A DNA stretch of 64,000 nt from Lepidurus packardi (lineage: Eukaryota > Arthropoda > Branchiopoda > Notostraca > Triopsidae), in the NCBI GenBank assembly GCA_023053545.1, contig JAKZAN010000005.1, forward strand, positions 11,966,001 to 12,030,000. Direction: 5' to 3'. Made by a program: the position numbers and the translations under genes. The stretch's first letter is position 1. Each line of letters opens with the position of its first letter. The notes beneath the pieces are model-generated. The model had not been told where the DNA came from, made no database searches, and was given only the letters and a program-made list of their open reading frames with translations. Of this stretch, positions 11,241-21,665 are shown piece after piece.

Positions 11241-12724
11241 GCCTTAATAATAACTAATAATGTCGAATTAATGCGCTTGCTAGAACGCATGAAAACCTGA
11301 ATTGAGAGCCAAATTTGAAATGAAGTGTGTCGTGGGAGATGTAAGTCATGTCAACAAAGTTGTAGAACGTAATTTACGCATAGGGACGGGATTTTAGAAG
11401 GAGAGCGTATAACCCCCCTAATCAAAGAGTCAACAAACATGAGAACAGCAAGAGAAACCCCACACATAAATACACAGGCACGCATACCAGGCGAGTTTCT
11501 GGTAGTTTTTAACAGTTTTCCTTGGACTGGTGGCCTTCACCTTTTGGCTGAACCCTAACATAAGAATCCCTTTGCTGGAAAATGTTGTTAATAGAAGGAA
11601 AAATAACGCGGCGATGGAGGGGGAGAAGACTGGGAATCCAGACTCCTTTGCGCAACTTTAGAACTTTAAGAGTTTTAGAACGTTCTGTCTTTTGGGGGTC
11701 TCCACTTTATACCACCAGAAACTACCACCCAACTGGCTCCAAGTTAGCTTGTTTGCATTCCAAACTATACGACGCAACAAACTTGAACTTCCATTCAATC
11801 CTCAACCTTCCCAAACAAACTCAGCGCTGGGACTCCATTAGAAATCAATTTGTCAATTCAAACGTTTACCTTACGAATTTGGTGTAAATTGGTTCGCTTT
11901 CAACATTCTGGTTTTCGACATTTTAGTTTTGTTTTTAAAAATTAACATGGTTATATTGTAGTTCTACTCGAGCAACGAGTTATTGCAGTGTCGTGTTATG
12001 CGCAGAAGCAATGCGCGTTCGTATACAGCCATGGAAAGCACTGCGCGCCACCTGGCGTTAGCTTGGGTCTAACATGGTTATCTAGACGGGAAATGATGGG
12101 AGAATTCAGGAAATTGAGGAGAAATTTTGAAAATATTGTAGGAACGTAGGAAGAATTTAGAAAAATTCAGAAGATTAAGAATTTTATTAAGAGCAATTTC
12201 ATGCAAAAATAGATTTTATTATTTTAAAATAGTTGTTCTTGGAGGGGGAGGTATATATGGCTCGCTCTTAAGTTTCAAGCGCTTTCCCAAGTTGAAGCAT
12301 AGGCGCCTGAAGGAGTTGCCTAATTGCCTGACGTCATACTTTTGTAACTTGTTTGAAATCGGCAGGAGTCGTCCAAACATGGCTTTGCTGTTTGCTAGAT
12401 GATGTGGTGTATGTCTCAACCCGAAGAATGTGACGCATCTTTCTTAACCTTAAAGGGTTCCCGCTAACTTTTTCTAACTTTTTTGGGTACTTGTCAAGTC
12501 ACCTGAACTATGCAAATGAGTTTTCCTGTAAGGAAAAGGCAAAAAAAGAAAATTTTTTTTACTCTTTTTAATGTGCGAACGTTAAAAGTTATGGCCTTTC
12601 AGACAAAGTACCCTAGAGACATCCGACATTCATTTTCTCCTTAAGATGAATGGGTATTTCTATACTATTTTATTATTTTTTGTAAAAATAAGTCAATTAA
12701 AAAGACATTTTGTTTATGGCTTAG
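11241..12724. other. Synapsin intron end: no gene seen
   Basis: The sequence is AT-rich. The open frame at 11582-11887 (101 codons) matches no family I know and has no splice or homology support. The intron ends at gtttatggcttag, 12724. Confidence 0.55.
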
Positions 12725-12930
12725 TTGTCGGCACCTCGTCTTCCGGCCGTAGTCAAGATTGGACACGCTCACGGTGGCTTGGGGAAGCTCAAAGTGGAAA
12801 CAGCTGCAGATTTCCAAGATGCTGCGTCAGTGGTAGCCGTCGCCGGAACTTATTGCACGGTCGAGCCCTATGTGGAATCCAAATTCGATGTCCATATCCA
12901 GAAAGTAGGAAACTCCTACAAAGCATTCAT
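12725..12930 (+). CDS. Syn: Synapsin exon, ATP-binding glycine loop
   Basis: The acceptor is ggcttag and the donor cat|gtaagtg (phase 2). The translation begins LSAPRLPAVVKIGHAH and continues GGLGKLKVE, DFQDAASVVAVA, TYCTVEPYVESKFDVHIQKV and ends YKAF plus two bases. It corresponds residue for residue to the vertebrate segment that starts TFPVVVKIGHAH and ends NYKAYM. The first codon is TTG (Leu), not a start. Confidence 0.95.
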
Positions 12931-15900
12931 GTAAGTGTAATCCCAAAAATTCAAATTTCCCGCCCGCCTTTTCTAAACCTCCATTGTTTACCTTCATGCT
13001 TCAAAATCCATTTTATCCAAATTATTTAAAACTTTCACATTGACTTTCTCTAAATTCATCTCTTTCTACATCTTTTCAAGCTAGTTTCTTATTCCCATCA
13101 CTGTCTCTACTCTGACCATGTTGATTTTTTGTTCAAGTTCTTTTCAAACGGTTTTATTTTCAAATATCCCCGCCATTTTCAACGCCCCGCCTTTTCCCCA
13201 GATCGTCTTTGTTGTTATGGAGCCATTTGTTTTTTTAAACAAAGGAAACAGTTGAAGTTTAAAAACTTTTCCTAGTTTAGGGAGAAAGCCAAGACAAGAC
13301 AAGAGTATCAAATGTGGCGCGACAGCTTTTATTTGTGATTTATTTTGATTCATATGAAGAGAAGAAAAGCACGTTGACCATTGACGTGAATTTCTTATAA
13401 AGTATGGGAATAAAATGAGGCCTGCGTTGTGTGTTGAGGTTTGGGGTAAGGGCCTTGTCCAACTTGATACAATCACTAGAAACAGAGGTCTTGTAAAATC
13501 GTCAGTATTTATTAAAAGGAAACGTTGCTACAAACTATAGCTAGTCACATGGGAATCGGCGAGAGTGCGAGAACAGGAAAAACAGCAGGGCTACCAACCC
13601 CTTGCACCCTTGGTCCAGAAAGCTGCAAGAGGGTACAAAATGGGGCGGGAAAAGCAAATGATACAAGAAAGCAGTCAAATTCACAACAACCATGTTGATT
13701 TTTTGTTCAAGTTCTTTTCAAACGGTTTCATTTTCAAATATCCCGCCATTTTCAACGCCCCGCCTCTTCCCCAGATCTTCTTTGTTGTTATGGAGCCATT
13801 TGTTTTATTAAACAAAGGAAACAGTTGAAGTTTAGAAACTTTTCCTAGTTTAGGGAGAAAGCCAACACAAGACAAGAGTATCAGATGTGGCGCGACAGCT
13901 TTTATTTGTAATTTATTTTGATTCATATGAAGAGAAGAAAAGCACGTTGACCATGTTGATTTTTTGTTCAAGTTCTTTTCAAACGGTTTCATTTTCAAAT
14001 ATCCCGCCGTTTTCAACGCCCCGCCTCTTCCCCAGATCGTCTTTGTTGTTATGGAGCCATTTGTTTTTTTAAACAAAGGAAACAGTTGAAGTTTAGAAAC
14101 TTTTCGTAGTTTAGGGAGAAAGCCAACACAAGACCAGAGTATCAAATGTGGCGCGACAGCTTTTATTTGTAATTCATTTTGATTGATATGAAGAGAAGAA
14201 AAGTACTCTCCAAGTACGTTTTATGTGTTTACAACTCTTTGATGTACTTAGTTCCGGGTGAAGGAGAAGGTCAAGGTTTGTTGAGATGTCGACGTGAAAA
14301 TCAAGTTATCGGAAGAACACAGAGGTTAATTAGTCAACGGAGCTGCTAACAAGGGGTTAAGAGGTCTATTTTTTCCTTTTTTTAACCGCGTCAGGAATTT
14401 TGAAAAGGCAAAAAAAAGAGGCGCCGAAGAGCTGGATGTGTTCTTGTGTGGTGTGTGTGTCTGCCTGCGTGTGTAAAGCCACGGAAATTCTTGACTCGTT
14501 AGGTCAACCGTGTAAAAGCTCGCACACATACATTCTACATGCACGCAAAATCTGGTGTGGTGTGAGTGAGTCAACGAAGCATTGAAATTCCGGGACACGA
14601 CCGTCGTTCAGCCCTTTTTTTAAACTTTCTCCAAACTTGGCAGATGAATTTTTTTTTTAGTCGTCTTAGAAAGAAATAAAACGCGATAAATGATTAGAAT
14701 TTCTTGGGCAACTGACAGGTCTTAAAAAAAAAATCCGAAAAATGGATTGTCTATTCCATTATTAATTTGAAAGAATTCTCAAAATTAAGTTTCAAATAGT
14801 AAAACGCAATTCAATCGAAAAATCACTAGAAAACATAATAATTCCAATTAAATTCCAGTAATTCAAACTAAATTTCAGTAATTCAAACTAAATTCCAGTA
14901 ATTCAAAATAAATTCCAGTAACTGAAACTAAATTCCAAAAATTAAAAATAAATTCCAGCCCAAATCTCAAAATACTATTCAACTTTAGAGTTTGGATAAA
15001 ATTCATCTTAGAAAGAAATAAAACGCGATTAATGATTAGAATTTCTTTGGTAACTGACAGGTCTTAAAAAATTCCGAAAAATGGATTGTCGATTCCATTA
15101 TTAATTCCTTGAAAAAATTTTCAAAATTAAGTTTCAAATAGTGAAACGCAATCCAATCAAAAAATCACTAGAAAACATAATCAGTCGCAAAATGCCAGTG
15201 ATTCGAATTAAATTCCAGTAATTCAAAATAAATTCCAGTAATTTAAAATAAATTCCAGTAACTGAAACTAAATTCTAAAAATTCAAAATAAATTCCAGCC
15301 CAAATCTCAAAATACTATTCAACTTTAGAGTTTAGATAGAATTCATCTTAGAAAGAAATAAAACGCGATAAATGTTTAGAATTTCTTTGGCAACTGACGG
15401 GTCTTAAAAAAATCCGAAAAAATGGATTGTCTATTCCATTATTAATTCATGGAAAAGATTCTCAAAATTAAGTTTCAAATAGTGAAACGCAATTCAATCG
15501 AAAAATCACTAGAAAACATAATCAGTCGCAAAATTCCAGTAAATCAAACTAAATTCCAGTAAATCAAACTAAATTCCAGTAATTCAAACTAAATTCCAAA
15601 AATTCAAACTAAATTCCAAAAATTTAAAATAAATTCCAGCCAAAATCTCAAAATACTATTCAAATCTAGGGTTTCGATAAAATTCAAACGCAAAGATCAA
15701 ATGGAAATTTTAAATTAAAGGATTCAATATATTCAATAAAAAAATTTCTAAAATTTAGAAAGAAAAAATTATAAAATCAGAGAAAATCTCGTAAAAAATA
15801 GTATTGTCTGTAAAGGAGCTTTATGAATGATAGAAATTTCGTTTGTAACATGACACTATCCGGAATGAAAAAAAGCAAAAAAAAAAAAAAAAAGAAAAGA

Positions 15901-16940
15901 AATGGTAAACCGGACCCGGATTTAAGATCAGGGGCATGTGTTTGCTAAAGACGTGAATGCTGTCTGGGAATTTCAGAGACACAATTAATCAAATTTTTTT
16001 AAGAAAGAAAAAAAAAATATTCTTTGGCTTTATTTTTCATTTTATTTTATGATTCTTGGGAGGGGAACAATTTTTTTAAATATTTTTTTTTCCATGTTCT
16101 TATAGGAGGAAATCCATATCGGGGAACTGGAAGACCAACCAAGGCTCCGCCATGCTAGAACAGTTGCCTATGACCGACCGGTACCGTTCTTGGATCGACG
16201 CAGTATCGGATCAATTCGGAGGCTTGGATTTGTGCGCCTTAGAAGTTTTGGTGAGCAAAGAAGGTCGCGAAGTCATCCTCGAGCTCAACGATTGCGCCTT
16301 ACCCTTACTGGGCGATTCCCAAGAAGAAGACCGAAGATTGATCGCGGAATTAGTGTTACACCGCATGCACGTACGTTGTATCTCATTTAAAGCTCTTATT
16401 TCTGCCAACTTTGCGCCGTTTCCAAGCAAATCTTCTTTGATTCCGGTTACATAGACTCAATGTCGTCCGTACACAGCAGCCATAGCTGGAACAGTCCCTG
16501 TAGCAATACCAGCAGCAGTACCGGCAAGTAGCATGGTAAAAGTAGGAAGTCGTCCGTCGATGGCTGGTATTGCCAGTACGTCGAGTAGTTTGGCTGCGTC
16601 GCCCACAGAAGATAAAGGCGGGCTCATGCTGATGGCCGACCGGGCCAGTCCGGCGTCGGTTTCTTCGATGAGCACTGCGTCGACAGGAGGAGGTCCGTCT
16701 ACGACTCCCCAAGGCGCGGCGGCAGTCCAACCGCCGCCGCCAGTACCGCCCAGGGCCGAGTCGAGCATCGGGGGCAATCCGTTCACGCAGAGTGTGACAG
16801 GAGCCACGCGGTCCTTGTTTGGCAGGCAGAGTTCAGCCACGACTTCATCGTCGGTAGGTCAAACAGATGGCCTGGATGACGGAGAAGACACGATGAAGAA
16901 TTTGCGTAAAACCTTCGCTGGCATATTTGGAGATATGTAG
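12725..16940 (+). CDS. Syn: Synapsin, C-terminal three coding exons
   Basis: Synapsin is the neuronal phosphoprotein of synaptic vesicles that tethers the reserve pool; its core domain C has an ATP-grasp fold. Exons at 12725-12930, 16106-16370 and 16455-16940 join in phase and give the last 318 residues. They cover the end of domain C, a Ser/Pro/Ala-rich linker and the C-terminal domain E-like box MKNLRKTFAGIFGDM, which resembles vertebrate RSLRKSFASLFSD. The glycine loop GHAHGGLGK corresponds to GHAHSGMGK of vertebrate synapsins. The stop is TAG at 16938-16940. The exons for domain A and most of domain C are not between 4715 and 12724, so they must lie left of the window, beyond TIMP. No clear AATAAA is visible in the next kilobase. 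Confidence 0.95.
13117..14210. repeat. Repeat block, three copies of about 265 bp
   Basis: Copies at about 13117, 13690 and 13955 share the block accatgttgattttttgttc, then tcaacgccccgcc, gttatggagccatttg and gtggcgcgacagcttttatt. The second and third are directly adjacent (265 bp); unrelated sequence separates the first from the second. The open frames at 13144-13476 and 13681-14145 on the minus strand are the same repeat read out and are not recognisable genes. Confidence 0.9.
14660..15690. repeat. Tandem array, three copies of about 342 bp with inner short repeats
   Basis: Copies start with cttagaaagaaataaaacgc at about 14664, 15008 and 15347. Each contains an inner array of attccagtaattcaaactaa-type units of about 18 to 20 bp. 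The sequence is AT-rich and noncoding. Confidence 0.9.
16106..16370 (+). CDS. Syn: Synapsin exon, end of domain C
   Basis: The acceptor is ttcttatag and the donor cac|gtacgt (phase 0). It reads RKSISGNWKTNQGSAMLEQ, then MTDRYRSWIDAVSDQFGGLD, and ends with EDRRLIAELVLHRMH. The NWKTNxGSAMLEQ and FGGLD/ELNDCALPLLGD segments are hallmarks of synapsin domain C, the last containing the conserved acidic and polar positions of the ATP-grasp active site. Confidence 0.95.
16455..16940 (+). CDS. Syn: Synapsin last exon, low-complexity linker and domain E-like tail
   Basis: The exon starts after ttacatag at 16454 in phase 0 with TQCRPYTAAIAG. It runs through a Ser/Ala/Gly/Pro-rich stretch with PPPPVPPRAESS, a likely SH3-binding patch. 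It ends with the short conserved box TMKNLRKTFAGIFGDM and TAG. The exon is GC-rich compared with the neighbouring introns. In some insects the synapsin stop codon is read through; whether that happens here cannot be judged. Confidence 0.92.
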   Translation, partial: TQCRPYTAAIAGTVPVAIPAAVPASSMVKVGSRPSMAGIASTSSSLAASPTEDKGGLMLMADRASPASVSSMSTASTGGGPSTTPQGAAAVQPPPPVPPRAESSIGGNPFTQSVTGATRSLFGRQSSATTSSSVGQTDGLDDGEDTMKNLRKTFAGIFGDM

Positions 16941-18126
16941 TGCAGCCTGGTCTTTCTCTTACTCCCTGACGTCTGTCTTGACGTCGCCCGCCAGTCTTGG
17001 ATCTTCTTGTTTCCCTTCTGTTCAGTGTGTCTTCTTTTCCTCTCATTCTAATTTCTGCTAAATCCCCTTTTTGGTTGAACTAAACTCTTTAATCTGTCGA
17101 TTCTAGATGCTGATCTTTCGTTCACCATCTGGATTCTGAGCTTTCGTTCACAAGCTGGATTCTGGGTTTAAATTCCCATTTCTAGTAGAAACAGCGGAAT
17201 TATTATGAACTTGAAGGATTTGGTTCAAGATTTAGTTGAATTAATGGGGTTTCTTTCAATCAAATAAGGGAGGTGGTTATAGGAGTGTTGGGGATCTCAT
17301 GTTGGCTCTAGATTCATTGTTGTGGTTGGTGGGGAGAAATCTGGGACTCGCTTAGCCTCGCCCTTGGCTCCTCCCTTTGGGAAGTTGTTTACTTCCTTTG
17401 TTTTGTTTTTAAACAAATTAAATTTCAATTCTACGTCATTGAGATTGTAACGTTTTTAATCATGGGTGTTCTTAATTGGTGTTGGGGGACAGGTTGGGTT
17501 ACTTGCTACTTGATTAACTGATGTAAACAGACATTATGGCCTTCTTTTCTTAAAGGGGGAGGGGCTAAACTGGGGAAAGAGGTGGGATTCACTAGATGAC
17601 TTTTCAATCCTTTTTTTTTGCTTGCTCTTGGCCCTGTCCTTGTTAGTTTCCCTTTCTCAGTGTTATCTACAAAGAAATCTCGTCTTTTCTGCATTCTGGT
17701 CGTCAATGCCACGAAGAAGTTGTTGAAAGAGGGCGAATGTGGATATGTTTTTGTTCGCGGATTAATATTTAAGTTTGTTGACACAAGAATCCTATTGTTT
17801 ATGTTTCGGTTTTTTGTTTACCTTTCTTTCTAAGCGAGATTTGTGTATGGCAAAGTGGCTGGTGTTAAATGTGTTCATTTGTTGGATTCTTTTGTTATAT
17901 CTGGAAGCCAAAGTACTGTACTTGGTACTATTTGCATGTTTGCCATTGTTGCTTTCTTGTTAGGTGATTCTTTTAAACGGACGAAGAAGGAAGTTCAGCA
18001 ATACTGGTTCTGTTTGATTTGCCCGTGATATTACATAATCACGCTGAGTGGAAACAAAGGCGCTCGAAAACGTTTTTAACCTTTTCCATCTTCATATCAT
18101 CTTGAATCTTCTTATAGGTTTTTCTC

Positions 18127-18156
18127 GCTAAATCGCACATGTGCGTGCGATTTAGC
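18127..18156. other. Perfect inverted repeat, 12-bp stem and 6-base loop
   Basis: GCTAAATCGCAC, loop ATGTGC, GTGCGATTTAGC. The stem is perfect and lies between two convergent genes. It is followed at 18374-18404 by a second perfect inverted repeat (14-bp stem ACTTTCTAAAGGAA, 3-base loop). Either could be a transposon relic or an RNA hairpin in a 3' UTR. Confidence 0.6.
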
Positions 18157-18261
18157 CAGTGTTTTAAACAATCTTTCCCAGGTGTTAACTAATATCATAT
18201 ATTCACGCAAAAAGTAGTGCAAATTAACAAGATTCGCAAATTTTCACGAACTAGATTGAAA

Positions 18262-18900
18262 CCATGCGCAATCGTACGGTCCCGTGCAAACCCCCACGCC
18301 ACCTAGTAGTACTTTTCAAATTACAAAACTGGTACTGGATATTTAACTAGACTATTTCCTCAAAGTTGTTTTAACTTTCTAAAGGAATATTTCCTTTAGA
18401 AAGTGTTTGAAACTATCATTCCCAGATGCCATTTTATGTACCATATATTAACAGCAAAATTGTGCAAATTCAGAACAAAGTTCTTACATTTTCACGTACT
18501 CGTTTCACGTACTTTATGAGCAGAAACCATGCGCAATCGTATATGTACAGTGCAGAGCAAACCCCCACGCCACCTAGTATTACTTTTCAAATTACAAAAC
18601 TGGTACTGGAAATTTAACTAGACTATTTCCTCAAAGTTGTTTTAACTTTCTAAAGGAACATTTAAAGTATCTAAAGTATCTGAAACTATCATTCCTAGAT
18701 GCTATTTGATGTACCATATATTAACAGCAAAATTGTGCAAATTCAAAACAAAGTTCTTAAATTTTCACGCACTGGATTGTTATGAGCAGAAACCATGCGC
18801 AATCGTATCCGTACCGTGCAGTACAAACCCCCACGCCATCTAATGGTACTTTTCAAACTACATAACTGGTACTGGAAGTTTACACAGAACGTTTCCTACA
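18262..18900. repeat. Three tandem copies of a unit of about 266 bp
   Basis: Copies at about 18262, 18529 and 18794 share accatgcgcaatcgta, aacccccacgcc, tacttttcaaa and aactggtactgg. The third is truncated. They sit downstream of both convergent genes. Confidence 0.88.
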
Positions 18901-18966
18901 AGTTTTTCCTTATTTTTAACATTAAATAAAACCTGGTTTAGACGTTTTGTTTTTTTCAAAGAACTT

Positions 18967-18972
18967 TTTATT
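18967..18972 (-). terminator. Candidate DCAF1 polyadenylation signal (AATAAA)
   Basis: The plus-strand tttatt at this position is AATAAA on the DCAF1 strand, 72 to 77 bases past the stop codon. It is a canonical hexamer in the expected place, but AT-rich DNA makes chance matches common. Confidence 0.5.
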
Positions 18973-19043
18973 CTCTTTTTGCAGCACTTTTATACCATAG
19001 TATACATTTAAACTCTTCTTGCGCTATTTTTTGGCATCCCCTC

Positions 19044-20840
19044 TCAATCATTGAGCGCAAATAACCCGTCATCGTCTTCGCTAATAGAACTAGCGTTGCT
19101 ATTTTCGCTAAAAGTACTGACAGAAGACGTCGAACCCATCGAATCATTGTCTTCATCATCATTATCTTCATCCCCGTCATCAAAATCATCTTCTGATCCT
19201 GAACCGGACTCCATACTATCCAAAAACGAGAACGCCCCTAAGAATTCACAAACAAAAATGAAATCAATTCAAACAAATCCATTTTTTCTGATTTAAATAG
19301 AAATCAGTAAAACAAATTCCCAAAATTTCTCAGTCTCTACCTTCAGTATCTGAATTATCGCTTCCATCATCACTATTGTCCATCCCTTCTTCTTCTTCCT
19401 CTTCTGCTTCGGCCTAAAAACATCCCCATTAGTCTCCTGAAAACTTTTCAACCAATTTTCATCCCCAACTTACCGCTTGCTCCTCATCATCCCTTAATCT
19501 GCCCACGTCATAAAGACGTACAATGGATTCCGATACTCCAGAGAACGAACTATCGCCCGTATTCTCCACTACCGCAATCTGCGTATCGTATTTGTTGACA
19601 CAAAGTCCAAATACGTTCTTCTTGACATCAATCGTCGCTAAAAAAACCCAAAGAAAACGAAAAAGCAAACAAAAATGACGAAAAATCCATTAATAATTCA
19701 AATACAAATTCAAATCCATTCGAATAATTCAAAAAATTGAGATTCACTCTCAAATAATGCTATAAAACTAAATCAATGGATAATTCATGTCAAAAAATCC
19801 ATTCTTTACCAATGGAAGAATAATCTCGGGCGTCCAATGTCTTAAACGAAGATTCATACGCATACGCTTGGTCTTCTTCAGTTTCCTGGTCCAAACTAAC
19901 GGCGTAAATGACGTCACCCGAAGCTGAGAAAAGGACTCGACATTGTTCCAACGCTGGAACTGTTCTTAGCAGGTGAAAGGTCCTCAGATCCCAAACCTAA
20001 AGAAGATTTCCATTGTTATTATCAAACTTAACTCGTGGTTTTCAACCAAAATAGTAAAAAGAAAAAAAAAGAAAGGAAAAAAATGATTCAAAAAGAAAAA
20101 TGAAAAGAAATCCAAGTAAAAACTCGAATTTTTACTTGTGAACTTGTAATGATTTCGAGTCCGTTGGGATGGAACACGCCACTCAAGGTCTGATTCAGCT
20201 TATCGAACTTGTGAATCTGAGTCCGTGACGTCACATCCCATAAAACGCCATCCGAGAGGATTAACTCATCCGTAGGATGAAAAGTGGCCTTGTTCTTGGT
20301 ATACATGTTGGAAGTCTGGGGCTCTAACGTCACGATCTTCCTCCCTGTGTTCACATCATAGATCTAAACGCAAATGAACGAAAAATTGAAATTTTTTCTA
20401 GGAATTTCTCAAGAATTTCTCAAGAAAATTGAGAAGATTTTGCCAAATTCAGACTTACGGAAGCGATTCCACCTTTCGTGCCCACAATCTTATCCTGCAC
20501 TGACTTGCTAAACTCCACATGCTCCTCATCATCGAACGCAAACTTCATATCGAAGAAATCGCCCACAGACCACAAGGCTGACAAAGGTCTTCTCCATGTT
20601 GATGATGTTAAAAGTAAATTGCCTTCCCAGTTTGGTTCCACGTTGACTAAAGTGGCATCATGGCATTGGTAAGTCGCCTCTTCCTATTTAAAAAAACAAA
20701 ATTAATGACTATTCGAACTGAAACTGAACTCAATTAATCCATTAAAATTCAATACAACAGATCATTACCGATCCTGTATGGAGATTAAATAGCTTGAGTT
20801 CGCCTGTAAAAGTTCCCGCCATCAAAAACTGTTCACACGA
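19044..20840 (-). CDS. DCAF1: DCAF1 exons 19-25 (WD40 propeller and acidic tail)
   Basis: Exons are 20769-20840, 20459-20683, 20136-20363, 19810-19996, 19474-19637, 19341-19413 and 19044-19237. WD40 segments include [72 protein letters not shown] and [19 protein letters not shown]1 contact in this family uses two WDxR boxes: the second (WDLR) is intact, while the first reads WDVT. The tail is a run of Glu/Asp with Ser, as in other DCAF1 proteins, but its last part ([10 protein letters not shown]) is not a match I recognise. Stop TGA at 19044-19046. Confidence 0.94.
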
Positions 20841-21617
20841 CTGCAAAAAAAAGAAAAAACAAAATTTAAAAAAATAATAATAAATAAATAAATTAATACT
20901 AATATTAATGGACATGAAATGAACACAATTTACCGAGAAGGCACAACAGGTAAAAAAGGTGTCGTTTTCAGTTTGGCGGAAAGTTCGCACAGGTCTAAAC
21001 CGCGAATAGACTAATCTTCTATCAAATCTGGCGCCATTAGGTCCGCCCCAAGGTGGACAAAGTGCCCGTTTGTGGAATCGCATGGTAAAGTTGATGGGCG
21101 CTGAATTCCTTGACTCTGGATCAGGACACTTATGTGGTCTAAAAGTGACTCAATTAATGAAGTCAAATCTAAACTAGACAAGGAAATGCAAAAAATCGAT
21201 AGTCTTACAAGAAAAGGTCGAATTGTGGGACCGTAACCATCGGATTCTTGCATAAGGCATGCTGGTTCATCAAGTACTGGGTCACGATCGTATCCAAGGA
21301 GAAGGACGAGACATCGCCTGGCCGGTCCCCAGGAGGCGGGGCCAAACTGTTGACACTAACTTGCTTTTCTAAGCTCCTTGCACTGGAAGGCGTGGCTATC
21401 TTTGGTCTTTCAGGCCTCCTACTAACAAAAGGCAAAGGTTAAACAACAAGTATACACAGCATTCCACTGAAAGAAAGAAAAGTTCATAAATGGGAATAAA
21501 ATAAAAAAAAAAGGAAAAATAAAGAATCTAGAACGAAAAGATTCATTCAACAGTGACAATGTAAAAGCGTACACCTAATAAAGCCCACGGCAATAGGCGC
21601 GAGCATACGCCAGTTAC

Positions 21618-21665
<48 letters not shown>

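Larger units (their letters stand above)
12931..16105. other. Synapsin penultimate-but-one intron, mostly tandem repeats
   Basis: The 3.2-kb intron is dominated by two arrays listed separately (13117-14210 and 14660-15690). The remainder, 14211-14659 and 15691-16105, is AT-rich and shows no coding signal. Confidence 0.7.
16941..19043. other. Convergent spacer between synapsin and DCAF1 3' ends
   Basis: This 2.1-kb spacer contains both 3' UTRs. It holds a triple repeat (18262-18900, listed) and two strong inverted repeats (18127-18156 and 18374-18404). A minus-strand AATAAA at 18967-18972 is a plausible DCAF1 polyadenylation signal, about 75 bases after the stop. The short open frames at 17506-18028 match nothing. 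Confidence 0.6.
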
